From the NCBI RefSeq assembly GCF_019753765.1, contig NZ_JAIJZW010000004.1, forward strand, positions 248,001-312,000: 64,000 bases of DNA, written 5' to 3'. Each line of letters begins with the position of its first letter. Within the stretch, counting starts at the first letter, position 1. The notes below the pieces were generated by a model. That model did no database searches. It was not told the DNA's origin and was given only the letters and a program-made list of their open reading frames with translations. This DNA is from Microbacterium marinilacus (GTDB lineage Bacteria > Actinomycetota > Actinomycetes > Actinomycetales > Microbacteriaceae). Positions 28,904 to 44,023 of the stretch are shown here, in pieces. Position numbers and translations under genes: made by a program.

Positions 28904-29951
28904 CGGACGGGGGCGGCTCCTCGTCGGCGAGCAGCTGCCGCACCATCGGCGCGACCCGCGTGCCGTACAGCTCGATGCTGCGCAGCAGCTTGTCGTGCTC
29001 GAGCCCGCCGTTCGCGAACTTGAGGTCGAACCTGGTCAGGCCGAGGGTCCGCACGGTGGCTGCGATCTTCCGGGCGACGCGTTCGGGCGATCCCGCGAAG
29101 CCCGCGCCCTCCGGGCCGACCTCGTTCTGGAACTGCAGCCGGTTGTAGCCGCCCGACCAGCCGCGCTCCCGACCGATCTTCTCGCGCATCGCTGCCATCT
29201 CCGGGTACAGCTCGTCCCAGGCCTGCTCGTCGGTCTCGGCGATGTGCCCGGGCGAGTGCACGCCGACGGGCGCCGAGGGTCGTTCGAACGAGGCCAGCGA
29301 GCGGTGGAAGAGGTCGACGTATGGGCGGAACCGGGCGGGCGCGCCGCCGATGATCGCCAGCATGAGGCCGAGCCCGTGGCGCGCGGTGCGGACCACGGAC
29401 TCGGGCGAGCCACCGACGCCCACCCACGCCGTCAGGCCGCTCGCCGTCTTGGGGAACACGTCGGCATGGTCGAGCGCCGGGCGCATCGTGCCCTGCCAGG
29501 TCACGGGACGCTCGGTCAGGAGCGCCGCGAACAGCTCCAGCTTCTCCTCGAACAGCGCCTCATAGTCGCGGAGGTCGTAGCCGAACAACGGGAACGACTC
29601 GACGAACGAGCCGCGCCCCAGGATGACCTCGGCACGGCCGTTGGACACGGCATCGAGCGTGGCGAACCGCTCGTACACCCGCACGGGGTCGTCGCTCGAG
29701 AGCACGGTCACCGCGGTGCCCAGCCGGATGCGCTCGGTCGCCGACGCGATCGCGGCGAGCACGATCTCGGGGCTCGAGACCGCGAACTCGTGGCGGTGAT
29801 GCTCGCCGACTCCGAAGAACGACAGCCCCACCTCGTCTGCCAGTCTCGCCTGCGCCACGACGTTGCGGATCGTCTGGGCGTCGCTCACGGGATGCCCGTC
29901 GACGCCCCGCGTCACGTCGCCGAAGGTGTCCAGTCCGAGTTCGATGTCCAT
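28899..29951 (-). CDS. LLM class flavin-dependent oxidoreductase
   Basis: This is a 350-aa luciferase-like flavin enzyme. Marks are IELGLDTFGDVTR, ADEVGLSFFGVGEHHRHEF, RIRLGTAVTVLSSDDPVRVYERFATLD, GRAEVILGRGSFVESFPLFG, and WVGVGGSPESVVRTARHGLGLMLAIIGG. Many relatives act in redox of small organic compounds; the substrate is unknown. The start is set at the ATG at 29951, which has AGAGAGGA before it; another ATG two codons upstream is too close to that site. A palindrome sits just upstream and may bind a regulator. Confidence 0.87.
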   Translation of the reverse strand: MDIELGLDTFGDVTRGVDGHPVSDAQTIRNVVAQARLADEVGLSFFGVGEHHRHEFAVSSPEIVLAAIASATERIRLGTAVTVLSSDDPVRVYERFATLDAVSNGRAEVILGRGSFVESFPLFGYDLRDYEALFEEKLELFAALLTERPVTWQGTMRPALDHADVFPKTASGLTAWVGVGGSPESVVRTARHGLGLMLAIIGGAPARFRPYVDLFHRSLASFERPSAPVGVHSPGHIAETDEQAWDELYPEMAAMREKIGRERGWSGGYNRLQFQNEVGPEGAGFAGSPERVARKIAATVRTLGLTRFDLKFANGGLEHDKLLRSIELYGTRVAPMVRQLLADEEPPPSA

Positions 29952-29962
29952 GCGCATCCTCT

Positions 29963-29980
29963 CTATGCATCTGCATAGAA
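29963..29980. promoter_or_regulatory. Near-perfect 18-base palindrome upstream of the LLM gene
   Basis: TCTATGCATCTGCATAGA has two 8-base arms around a TC centre. It lies 12 bases before the start ATG at 29951, overlapping the ribosome-binding region or just upstream. This size and AT content fit a MarR/GntR/TetR-type operator. No regulator gene is adjacent. Confidence 0.6.
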
Positions 29981-30039
29981 CGACGAGGGCGGGCGCGTAT
30001 TCCCCGGTCGCGTCGACGCCGGGATGCCGCGGCCGCCCC

Positions 30040-31713
30040 TCAGCCCAGGAGCGCCGCGCGCAGCGTGTCGAGTCCCACGCCGCCGAGGTCGAGCGCGCGC
30101 TTGTGGAACTCCTTCATCGAGAACGCGTCACCGCGTGCGGCGCGGTACGAATCCCGAGCCTGCTCCCACAGGCGCTGGCCCACCTTGTAGGCAGGGGCCT
30201 GCCCGGGCCACCCGAGGTAGCGGTTCACCTCGAACCGCACGAACTCGTCGGACATGTTCACGTTCGCCCGCATGAACTCGAGCGCGTAGTCGGCGTCCCA
30301 CGTCCCGTTGCCGTCCGGTCGCGGCTTGCCCAGGTGGACGCCGATGTCGAGCACCACGCGCGCAGCGCGCATCCGCTGGCCATCCAGCATGCCCAGGCGG
30401 TCGGCCGGGTCGTCCAGGTACCCGAGCTGCTCCATGAGCCGCTCGGCGTACAGTGCCCATCCCTCGGCATGGCCGGAGGTGCCGGCGAGCAGCCGGCGCC
30501 AGGAGTTCAGCTGAGCACGGTTGTAGACCGCCTGCCCGATCTGCAGGTGATGGCCCGGCACGCCCTCGTGGTACACCGTGGTCAGCTCGCGCCAGGTGTC
30601 GAACTCCGTGACGCCCTCGGGCACGGACCACCACATCCGGCCGGGGCGGGAGAAGTCGTCGGTGGGGCCGGTGTAGTAGATGCCGCCCTCCTGGGTGGGG
30701 GCGATCATGCACTCGAGACGGAGAACGGGCTCAGGGATGTCGAAGTGTGTGCGCCCCAGCTCGGCGACGGCCCGGTCGCTGGTGGCCTGCATCCACGTGC
30801 GCAGCGCCTCGGTGCCTCGCAGCTTGCGCTGGGGGTCCCGCTCGAGGTGGGCCACGGCCTCCTCCACGCTGGCACCCGGCAGGATCTCGCCGGCGATCGC
30901 CTCCTGCTCGGACGTCATGCGCGCGAGCTCGTCGATGCCCCACTCGTACGTCTCGTCCAGGTCGACGACGGCGCCGAGGAAGCGACGAGAATGCAGCGCG
31001 TACAGCTCTCGCCCGACCGCGTCCGTCTCGGTCGCCGCGGGCGCGAGCGTCTCGGACAGGAAGCGCGCGAGCCGGTCATAGGCGTCGCGGGCGGCGCTCG
31101 CCGAACGCTCCAGGTCGGCGCGCAGCGAGTCCGGCAGCGGGGCGGGGCCGCTGCCGGCTCCCGCGACGAGCGTCGCGAAGAACCCGTCATCGGCGGTGTA
31201 ACGCGGGATCTGCGCGGCCACCTCGCGCACCTGCCGCACGGCCGGCACGACGCCGAGGCGGACGCCTTCGGCCAGGGTGTCGGCATAGCCCTCGAGCGCT
31301 GCAGGCACCGCTGCCATCCGACGGGCGATCATCGCCCAGTCCTCCGTCGACTCGGACGGCATCAGGTCGTACACCTGGCGAACGTCCTGGGCGGCGCTGG
31401 CGATCACGTTGATGTCGCGCAGGTGCCAGCCCGCCTCGTGAAGCTCGTCGTCGAGCCGCAGCTCGGCCCCGAGATCCGCCTGTGTCACGCGGTCGACGTC
31501 GTCCTGGGGCGTCGCGCCGTCCAGCTCGGCGAGGACGCGCCTCCGCACCTCCCGCGCGCGCTCGTTCCCGCTCGGGCTGAAGTCGTCGTAGCGGTCGTTG
31601 GCCTCGTTGCGCCCGATGTAGGTCGCCGCGATCGGCGAGAGGCCCACCACCTCGTCGACCCACCGCTCCGCGATGCGGTCGATCTCCGTCTGCTCACGCT
31701 GCTGCTGCGTCAT
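30040..31713 (-). CDS. DUF885 family protein (putative metallopeptidase-like)
   Basis: This is a 557-aa protein of the DUF885 family, for which a metallopeptidase fold is suspected. The key signature is ELTTVYHEGVPGHHLQIGQ (about residue 405), an HExxxxH-like motif. GRMWWSVPEGVTEFDT and HAEGWALYAERLMEQLGYLDDP are also typical, with the Glu in EGWALYAERL as a possible third ligand. It has no signal peptide, so it is probably cytosolic. The ATG at 31713 is used; an ATG at 31746 is possible but has no ribosome-binding site. It follows polA on the same strand by 46 bases. Confidence 0.87.
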   Translation of the reverse strand: MTQQQREQTEIDRIAERWVDEVVGLSPIAATYIGRNEANDRYDDFSPSGNERAREVRRRVLAELDGATPQDDVDRVTQADLGAELRLDDELHEAGWHLRDINVIASAAQDVRQVYDLMPSESTEDWAMIARRMAAVPAALEGYADTLAEGVRLGVVPAVRQVREVAAQIPRYTADDGFFATLVAGAGSGPAPLPDSLRADLERSASAARDAYDRLARFLSETLAPAATETDAVGRELYALHSRRFLGAVVDLDETYEWGIDELARMTSEQEAIAGEILPGASVEEAVAHLERDPQRKLRGTEALRTWMQATSDRAVAELGRTHFDIPEPVLRLECMIAPTQEGGIYYTGPTDDFSRPGRMWWSVPEGVTEFDTWRELTTVYHEGVPGHHLQIGQAVYNRAQLNSWRRLLAGTSGHAEGWALYAERLMEQLGYLDDPADRLGMLDGQRMRAARVVLDIGVHLGKPRPDGNGTWDADYALEFMRANVNMSDEFVRFEVNRYLGWPGQAPAYKVGQRLWEQARDSYRAARGDAFSMKEFHKRALDLGGVGLDTLRAALLG

Positions 31714-31759
31714 CCTCGGCGGCTTCCTCTCGTCGTAGCGGTCCATCCGCTGCGCGCGC

Positions 31760-34387
31760 TCAGTGCGCGGCCTCGTTCCAGTCGGCGCCTCGACCGACCT
31801 GCACGTCGAGCGGCACGGTCAGCTCGGCGGCGGCCCCCATGCGCTCGCGGACGATGCGCTCGACGTCGTCCCATTCGCCGGAGGCGACCTCGATCACGAG
31901 CTCATCGTGGATCTGCAGCAGCACGCGCGAGCCCATGCCCCGCAGATCCTCGTGGATGCGGAAGAGGGCGATCTTCATGATGTCGGCGGCGCTGCCCTGG
32001 ATCGGGGCGTTGAGCGCCGCGCGCTCCGCGTTCTCGCGCAGCACGCGGTTCGGGCTCGTCAGGTCGGGGAACGGTCGACGGCGGCCGAAGATCGTCTCGG
32101 TGTAGCCGTCGACCCGCGCCTGCTCCACCGCGGAACGCAGGTAGTCGCGCACGGCGCCGAACCGCGCGAAGTACTCGAGCATCAGCGACTTCGCCTCGGA
32201 CTGCTCGATGCGCAGCTGCTTGGAGAGCCCGAACGCCGAGAGCCCGTAGACGAGGCCATAGGACATCGCCTTCACCTTGGTGCGCATCGCGGGGGTGACG
32301 TCCTCCGGAGAGACCCCGAAGACGCGCGCGCCGACGAAGCGGTGCAGGTCCTCTCCCGTGTTGAACGCCTCGATCAGCCCGGGATCGCCGGAGAGATGGG
32401 CCATGATGCGCATCTCGATCTGCGAGTAGTCGGCGGTCAGCAGCGCGTCGTATCCCTGCCCGACCTCGAAGGCAGCGCGGATGCGCCGCGACTCCTCGGT
32501 GCGCACCGGGATGTTCTGCAGGTTCGGATCGGTGCTGGACAGGCGACCGGTCTGGCTGCCGGTCTGCACATACGTCGTGTGGACACGTCCGTCGGCGCCG
32601 ATCGCGGCGTCGAGGCCGTCGATGATCTGCTTCAGCTTCGTGGCCTCGCGGTGCTGCAGGAGCAGGTCGACGAACGGGTGCGGCGCCTTCTCCTGCAGGT
32701 CGGCGAGCGCACCGGCGTCGGTCGTGTACCCGGTCTTGGTCTTGCGGGTCTTGGGGAGCTGCAGCTCCTCGAACAGGACCTCCTGCAGCTGCTTCGGCGA
32801 GCCGAGGTTCACCTCGCGCCCGATCGCCGCGTAGGCGTCCTGCGCGAGCTTCTCGGCGCGGCCGCCCAGCTCGCCGGAGAAGCCCGACAGCTTCTCGTGC
32901 GACACCGAGACGCCCGCGAGCTCCATGTCCGCGAGGGCGATCACCGAGGGCAGCTCGATGTCGGTGAGCACCGTCAGCACGCTCTCGGGCAGCTCCTCCC
33001 GCAAGCCCGCTGCGACCCGCAGGGTGTACCAGGACAGCTGCGCGGGGGTCGCACCCTCGGTCTCGGGGACGAGCTGCGACGGGTCGGCCTCCGGCAGCTT
33101 CTCGCCGAGGTACCGCTCCACGAGGTGACCGAGCGTGCGGTCGGGGAAGCTCGGGCGCTGCAGCCAGCCGGCGAGCAGGACGTCGAAGGCGAGGCCGCCC
33201 ACCGCGAGTCCCGCACGTCCGAGAGCCTTGATCTGCGGCTTCGCATCCGCCAAGACCTTGGGGGCATCGGAGGAGATCCACGGCCCGAGCGCGTCGGCCA
33301 GCTCGTCGGACCAGCTCGCCTCCACCGCCTCCGTGCGGGTGGCGAGACCGACCCGGTCGGGCAGCCCGGACAGCACGGTGACGGTGACCGCCACCTCTCC
33401 CTCGGCGCCGGCGGCCCAGGCGGCCAGCTCGTCGGCGGAGAGCTCCCGCGGCGAGGGCGCGGGCGTGGCGGCCTCCGCAGGCTCGTCGTCGACGGCCCCG
33501 ACCGCCTCGAACACGCGCGGCAGGAGGGTGCGGAACTCGAGGCGGGCGAAGACGTCGCGTACCGCCTGTGCGTCGAGGGACCGCATCTCCAGGTCGTCGG
33601 GACCGACGGGCAGCTCGACGTCGCGCAGCAGGCGGTTGAGCCGACGATTGCGCCGGACGTCCTCGATGTGCTCGCGGAGGTTCCCGCCGACGACGCCCTT
33701 GATCGTGTCCGCGCCGTCGAGCAGCGCGTCCAGCGACCCGAACTGGGTCAGCCACTTCACCGCGGTCTTCTCGCCGACCTTCGGCACACCGGGCAGGTTG
33801 TCGCTCGTCTCCCCCACCAGGGCGGCGATGTCGGGGTACATCTCGGGCGCCAGCCCGTACTTCTCGACGACCGCCTCGGGGTCGTACCGCTTGAGCTGCG
33901 AGACGCCCTGCACCGACGGGTAGAGCAGCGTGACGTCGTCGTCCACGAGCTGGATCGTGTCGCGGTCTCCGGAGCACACGAGCACCCTGTAGCCGTCCGC
34001 CGACCCCCGCGCGGCGAGCGTGGCGAGGATGTCGTCCGCCTCGAAGTCGGGCTTCGTCAGGACCGTCACGCCCATGGCCTCGAGGCACTCCTGCAGCAGC
34101 GGGATCTGGCCCTTGAACTCGGCGGGCGTCTCGGACCTGTTGGCCTTGTACTCGGTGTACTCGCGGGTGCGGAACGACTCGCGGGACGTGTCGAAGGCAA
34201 CCGCCAGATGCGTCGGCTTCTCGGCCTTGAGGAGATTGACGAACATCGACAGGAAGCCGTAGATGCCGTTCGTGTGCTGTCCGTCCTTGGTCGTGAAGTT
34301 CTCGACCGGCAGCGCGTAGAAGGCGCGGTACGCGAGCGAATGGCCGTCGACGACCAGGAGGGTAGGCTTTGCGGAGTCCGTCACCAT
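31760..34387 (-). CDS. polA: DNA polymerase I
   Basis: PolA fills gaps in repair and removes RNA primers. The 875-aa protein has the 5'-3' exonuclease domain (LLVVDGHSLAYRAFYALP, FEADDILATLA, CSGDRDTIQLV, GETSDNLPGVPKVGEKTA, residues about 10-290) and a middle 3'-5' exonuclease-like region that looks degenerate. The polymerase domain follows: motif A ADYSQIEMRIMAHLSGD, motif B RTKVKAMSYGLVYG, motif C QIHDELVIEV. Length fits the family. The starts of polA and the divergent thioesterase are only 39 bases apart, so their promoters overlap. Confidence 0.97.
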   Translation of the reverse strand: MVTDSAKPTLLVVDGHSLAYRAFYALPVENFTTKDGQHTNGIYGFLSMFVNLLKAEKPTHLAVAFDTSRESFRTREYTEYKANRSETPAEFKGQIPLLQECLEAMGVTVLTKPDFEADDILATLAARGSADGYRVLVCSGDRDTIQLVDDDVTLLYPSVQGVSQLKRYDPEAVVEKYGLAPEMYPDIAALVGETSDNLPGVPKVGEKTAVKWLTQFGSLDALLDGADTIKGVVGGNLREHIEDVRRNRRLNRLLRDVELPVGPDDLEMRSLDAQAVRDVFARLEFRTLLPRVFEAVGAVDDEPAEAATPAPSPRELSADELAAWAAGAEGEVAVTVTVLSGLPDRVGLATRTEAVEASWSDELADALGPWISSDAPKVLADAKPQIKALGRAGLAVGGLAFDVLLAGWLQRPSFPDRTLGHLVERYLGEKLPEADPSQLVPETEGATPAQLSWYTLRVAAGLREELPESVLTVLTDIELPSVIALADMELAGVSVSHEKLSGFSGELGGRAEKLAQDAYAAIGREVNLGSPKQLQEVLFEELQLPKTRKTKTGYTTDAGALADLQEKAPHPFVDLLLQHREATKLKQIIDGLDAAIGADGRVHTTYVQTGSQTGRLSSTDPNLQNIPVRTEESRRIRAAFEVGQGYDALLTADYSQIEMRIMAHLSGDPGLIEAFNTGEDLHRFVGARVFGVSPEDVTPAMRTKVKAMSYGLVYGLSAFGLSKQLRIEQSEAKSLMLEYFARFGAVRDYLRSAVEQARVDGYTETIFGRRRPFPDLTSPNRVLRENAERAALNAPIQGSAADIMKIALFRIHEDLRGMGSRVLLQIHDELVIEVASGEWDDVERIVRERMGAAAELTVPLDVQVGRGADWNEAAH

Positions 34388-34426
34388 GCCAGCCTAACGA
34401 GGGGCTGGGACATACCGAGGAGTCAG

Positions 34427-34846
34427 ATGTCCGACCTCTCCCCCGGCCTCGAGTGGCTCCATCGTCGCGGGATCGGCGTGCTCGCCGAACGCATGGGCGT
34501 GCGTTTCGCCGAGTTCACGACCGAGCGCTCCGTCGCGACCATGCCGGTCGAGGGGAACACGCAGCCGGTCGGGCTGATGCACGGAGGCGCGTACGTGGTC
34601 CTCGGCGAGACGATGGGGTCGATGGCCGCCAACTACCACGCGGGCCCCGGTCGCCTGGCGGTCGGCCTCGACATCAACGCGACCCACACCGGGTCGGCCC
34701 GCAGCGGCGTCGTCACCGCCACCTGCACGGCGATCCACCTCGGCCGCAGCACGACGGTGCATGAGATCGTGGTCGCCGACGAGACCGGCAGGCGGTGCTC
34801 GACGGTGCGGATCACCAATCTCATCAAGGACCTCCCCGCGACCTGA
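34427..34846 (+). CDS. Hotdog-fold thioesterase
   Basis: This is a 139-aa PaaI/YdiI-type acyl-CoA thioesterase. The sequence reads LEWLHRRGIGVLAERMGVRFAEFTTE, then VEGNTQPVGLMHGGAYVVLGETMGSMAAN (the helix with the catalytic Gly/Glu region) and LDINATHTGSARSGVVTATCTAIHLGRSTTVHEIVVADE. The family acts in fatty-acid or menaquinone intermediates (DHNA-CoA). The ATG at 34427 has CGAGGAG before it. It is divergent from polA. Confidence 0.88.
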   Translation: MSDLSPGLEWLHRRGIGVLAERMGVRFAEFTTERSVATMPVEGNTQPVGLMHGGAYVVLGETMGSMAANYHAGPGRLAVGLDINATHTGSARSGVVTATCTAIHLGRSTTVHEIVVADETGRRCSTVRITNLIKDLPAT

Positions 34847-34879
34847 TCGCCGGCGCCCGCCGTCCGTCCCGTCGCGCGG

Positions 34880-35422
34880 TCAGTCTTCGAGGATCCGCTG
34901 GAACAGCAGGTGATCCTGCCACTCGCCGGCGATGCGCAGATATGCGACGGCCAGTCCGAACCGCTCGAAGCCGGAGCGCTCCAGCACTCGTTGAGACGCG
35001 GCGTTGTGCAGGAGCGTGCCCGCCTGCAGCCGGTGCAGCCCGAGCTGGTCGCGACAATGCGCTGCGACCGACCGCAGGGCGGCGGTCATGATGCCGCGTC
35101 CGGCCAGCTCCCGCTCCGTCCAGTAGCCCACGCTGGCGCTCTGCGCCGCCCCGCGCACGATGTCGGTGACGTTCAGGCGCCCGACGATGCGCGCGTCGGC
35201 GTCCTCGAGCACCCAGCGCGAGGCCGCTCCGCGGCGCTGCTCGCCGAGCGCCAGCCTGAGCTGGGCATCCTGGGACGCGGACGTGTAGAAGTCCTCGGTG
35301 CGCAGCGGCTCCCACGGCGCCAGGTGCTCGCGGTTCCGCCGGTACGCCGAAGCGAGAGCGGCTCCGTCACCCTCGGCGAGGGGACGGAGCCGGATGTCCT
35401 CGGGGAGCGTGCGCTCGATCAC
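34880..35422 (-). CDS. GNAT family N-acetyltransferase (RimJ/RimL type)
   Basis: This is a 180-aa acetyltransferase. Its type is shown by IRLRPLAEGDGAALASAYRRNREHLAPWEP at the N-terminus, then SASVGYWTERELAGRGIMTAALRSVA (acetyl-CoA loop ELAGRGIM) and LHRLQAGTLLHNAASQRVLERSGFERFG. RimJ/RimL relatives modify ribosomal proteins or small molecules; the target is unknown. The GTG at 35422 overlaps the pdtaR stop by four bases, so it is coupled to it. Confidence 0.87.
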   Translation of the reverse strand: MIERTLPEDIRLRPLAEGDGAALASAYRRNREHLAPWEPLRTEDFYTSASQDAQLRLALGEQRRGAASRWVLEDADARIVGRLNVTDIVRGAAQSASVGYWTERELAGRGIMTAALRSVAAHCRDQLGLHRLQAGTLLHNAASQRVLERSGFERFGLAVAYLRIAGEWQDHLLFQRILED

Positions 35423-36033
35423 GCCTTCTTGGGCGACAGCTGCTCGATGATCGCCTTGGCGACGTCCTGCATCGTCAGACGGCGGTCCATCGAGGCCTTC
35501 TGGATCCAGCGGAACGCCTCGGGCTCGGACAGCCCCATCTTCTCGTTCAGCAGCCCCTTGGCGCGGTCGACGAGCTTGCGCGTCTCGAACCGCTCGACCA
35601 TGTCGGCCACCTCGGCCTCGAGCGTGATGATCTGCTCATAGCGGGCCAGGGCGATCTCGATCGCCGGCAGCAGGTCGTTCGGGGTGAACGGCTTGACCAC
35701 GTACGCCAGCGCGCCGGCCTCGGTGGCCCGCTCGACGAGCTCCTTCTGGCTGAACGCCGTCAGCAGCACGACGGGCGCGATGTGGTTCTTGTTCAGCCGC
35801 TCGGCCGCGCTGATGCCGTCCAGCTGCGGCATCTTCACGTCCATGATCACCAGATCCGGACGCAGCTCGGTCGCCAGCTGCACGGCGGTCTCGCCGTCGC
35901 CCGCCTCGCCGACCACGTCGTATCCGTTGTCCCGGAGGATCTCGACGATGTCGAGGCGGATGAGGGACTCGTCCTCGGCCACGACAACACGGCGCGGTGC
36001 CGCGGGTGCCTGCCCGGTCTGCTCTTCGCTCAC
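35419..36033 (-). CDS. pdtaR: Response regulator with ANTAR RNA-binding domain
   Basis: PdtaR is the response regulator of the PdtaS/PdtaR two-component system; the ANTAR domain binds hairpin RNAs and controls termination or translation. The 204-aa protein has the receiver (VVVAEDESLIRLDIVEIL with acidic residues, phosphorylation Asp in LVIMDVKMPQLDGI, Thr in VVLLTAFS, Lys in AYVVKPFTP). Then comes a helical linker (IITLEAEVADMVERFETRKLVDRAKGLLNEK) and the ANTAR helices (GLSEPEAFRWIQKASMDRRLTMQDVAKAII). The kinase gene is not in the window. A tRNA-Leu and pyk lie upstream on the same strand. Confidence 0.93.
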   Translation of the reverse strand: MSEEQTGQAPAAPRRVVVAEDESLIRLDIVEILRDNGYDVVGEAGDGETAVQLATELRPDLVIMDVKMPQLDGISAAERLNKNHIAPVVLLTAFSQKELVERATEAGALAYVVKPFTPNDLLPAIEIALARYEQIITLEAEVADMVERFETRKLVDRAKGLLNEKMGLSEPEAFRWIQKASMDRRLTMQDVAKAIIEQLSPKKA

Positions 36034-36094
36034 CTGTACATCCTAATTCGTCAGGGCCCTGGGTTCCCGGAGCCACGCTCGCCTCGATACGTCG

Positions 36095-36177
36095 TGCCGG
36101 TGGTGGGACTCGAACCCACACGCCCTTGCGGACAGCGCATTTTGAGTGCGCCGCGTCTGCCATTCCGCCACACCGGC
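36095..36177 (-). tRNA. tRNA-Leu (anticodon CAA)
   Basis: Read on the minus strand it begins GCCGGTG and ends with its complement CACCGGC plus discriminator A, giving a 7-bp acceptor stem. The anticodon arm is GCGCA-CTCAAAA-TGCGC with anticodon CAA, which reads UUG leucine codons. The long variable arm and GTTCGAGTC T-loop are present. No CCA is encoded. It lies between pdtaR and the pyk terminator hairpin, with about 60 bases before the pdtaR start. Confidence 0.97.
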
Positions 36178-36189
36178 CCGGAGAACGAC

Positions 36190-36228
36190 GATACCGCCTC
36201 GCCCGGGCTGCCCCGGCGAGGCGGTATC
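36190..36228 (-). terminator. Strong hairpin downstream of pyk
   Basis: GATACCGCCTCGCC (36190-36203) and GGCGAGGCGGTATC (36215-36228) form a perfect 14-bp stem. It lies 14 bases after the pyk stop in transcription order. A weak T-containing stretch (GTCGTTCTCC) follows on the minus strand. It separates pyk from the tRNA. Confidence 0.75.
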
Positions 36229-36241
36229 GACGTGAGAGGCC

Positions 36242-37687
36242 CTACTTCTCCTGGTACACGGGCGCGGCGCCCTGCACGGCGTCGCCGACCTTGTGCACGC
36301 GCAGGTCGTTGGTGGAGCCGACGATCCCGGGAGGGGAACCGGAGATCACCACGACCTTGTCGCCGATCTGCGCCAGGCCGTTCTCGAGCAGATACTCGTC
36401 CACCTGGTGGAACATCGCGTCCGTGTGCTCGACCATGTCCACGAGCGTCGACCGCACGCCCCAGGTGAGCGCCATGCGGTTCTGGATCGCGGCGTCCGGG
36501 GTGAACGCGATCATCGGACGGTGCGAGCGCAGTCGCGACATCCGGCGGGCCGAGTCGCCCGACTGGGTGAAGACGCACAGGAACTTCGCCTCCACGAAGT
36601 CGGCGACCTCGACCGCCGCGAGGGTGATCGCGCCGCCCTGCGTGCGGGGCTTCGTCCGAAGCGGCGGGATCCGCTCGAGGCCGTGCTCCTCGGTCGACTC
36701 GACGATGCGGGCCATGGTGGCGACCGTGACGACGGGGTGCTCCCCGACGCTGGTCTCGCCCGAGAGCATCACGGCGTCGGCGCCGTCGAGCACCGCGTTC
36801 GCCACGTCGCTCGTCTCGGCGCGCGTGGGAACCGGGTTCGAGATCATCGACTCGAGCATCTGCGTCGCGACGATGACGGGTTTCGCCATGCGGCGGGCCA
36901 GCTCGACCGCGCGCTTCTGCACGATCGGGACCGCCTCCAGGGGCAGCTCGACGCCGAGGTCGCCGCGGGCGACCATGATGCCGTCGAAGGCGTCGACGAT
37001 GTCCTCCAGCGCCTCCACCGCCTGCGGCTTCTCGATCTTCGCGATGATCGGGACGCGGCGCCCCTCCTCCGCCATGATCACGTGGGCGCGCTGGACGTCC
37101 TTTGCGTTCCGCACGAACGACAGGGCGATCAGGTCCGCGCCCTTGCGCAGCGCCCAGCGCAGATCCTGCTCGTCCTTCTCGCTCAGGGCGGGGACGTTCA
37201 CCGCCGCGCTCGGGATGTTGATGCCCTTGTTGTTGGAGACGTTGCCCGCGACGATCGTCTTCGTGGTGACGGTCGTGTCGTCCGCCTCGACGACCTGGAG
37301 GCGCACCTTGCCGTCGTCGATCAGGAGGAAGTCCCCGGGCTTGACGTCCTGCGGCAGCCCCTTGTAGGTGGTGCCGCAGATGTCCTTGGTGCCCTCGATG
37401 TCCTCGATCGTGATGCGGAAGATGTCTCCCTCGGCGAGGAAGTGGGGCCCGTCGGAGAACTTGCCCAGGCGGATCTTGGGGCCCTGCAGGTCGACGAGGA
37501 CGGCGACGGGCTTGCCGACGTCCTGCGCGGCCCCGCGCACGTTCTCGTAGTTCGCATCGTGGACGGAGTAGTCGCCGTGGCTGAGGTTCAGGCGGGCGAC
37601 GTCGACGCCGGCCTCGATCAGCTCACGGACCTTCTCGCGTGTCGATGTCGCCGGCCCGAGGGTGGCGACGATCTTGGCACGTCTCAA
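36242..37687 (-). CDS. pyk: Pyruvate kinase
   Basis: Pyk converts phosphoenolpyruvate and ADP to pyruvate and ATP, the last step of glycolysis. The 481-aa protein has AKIVATLGPATSTREKV, ARLNLSHGDYSVH, a B domain from about residue 70, the active-site segment IIAKIEKPQAVEALEDI and DGIMVARGDLGVELPLE, and the C-terminal regulatory domain with VFTQSGDSARRMSRLR. The start is set at the TTG at 37687 because GGAAGG lies seven bases before it; an ATG two codons upstream (37693) would put the site too close. It runs toward the tRNA and has a terminator hairpin after it. Confidence 0.95.
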   Translation of the reverse strand: MRRAKIVATLGPATSTREKVRELIEAGVDVARLNLSHGDYSVHDANYENVRGAAQDVGKPVAVLVDLQGPKIRLGKFSDGPHFLAEGDIFRITIEDIEGTKDICGTTYKGLPQDVKPGDFLLIDDGKVRLQVVEADDTTVTTKTIVAGNVSNNKGINIPSAAVNVPALSEKDEQDLRWALRKGADLIALSFVRNAKDVQRAHVIMAEEGRRVPIIAKIEKPQAVEALEDIVDAFDGIMVARGDLGVELPLEAVPIVQKRAVELARRMAKPVIVATQMLESMISNPVPTRAETSDVANAVLDGADAVMLSGETSVGEHPVVTVATMARIVESTEEHGLERIPPLRTKPRTQGGAITLAAVEVADFVEAKFLCVFTQSGDSARRMSRLRSHRPMIAFTPDAAIQNRMALTWGVRSTLVDMVEHTDAMFHQVDEYLLENGLAQIGDKVVVISGSPPGIVGSTNDLRVHKVGDAVQGAAPVYQEK

Positions 37688-37829
37688 CTGCATACCTTCC
37701 GCACAGAGTCACTCAGCACGTGCCGCTCGCGACGGGGTCGCTCGCTTCAGGCCACTGAGGACGAGGATTGACGGGCACTGTCGCAGAACTTCCGATCCAT
37801 GCGTCGGCGCCCCCGGGTTCGATGCCAGA

Positions 37830-43863
<6,034 letters not shown>

Positions 43864-43987
43864 GACTACCGTCCTATGGATCAGAAGGAAGATCGGGGCG
43901 TCGTCGACCCAGGAGAGCCCGTCACCTACGGCGCGATCCGCCTCGTGTCCTCTCCGAAAGGACAGCAGGGGCGTTCTGCGATCGACC

Positions 43988-44001
43988 GATCACAGGTGAT
44001 C
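43988..44001. promoter_or_regulatory. Perfect-arm palindrome upstream of gltB
   Basis: GATCACAGGTGATC has two 6-base arms around AG. It lies in the 160-base region between the lgt stop (44024) and the gltB start (43863), about 125 bases before the latter. An operator for a nitrogen or amino-acid regulator is possible, but no regulator is identified. Confidence 0.35.
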
Positions 44002-44023
44002 GTTGCGCTTGTGGCGACGGTGC

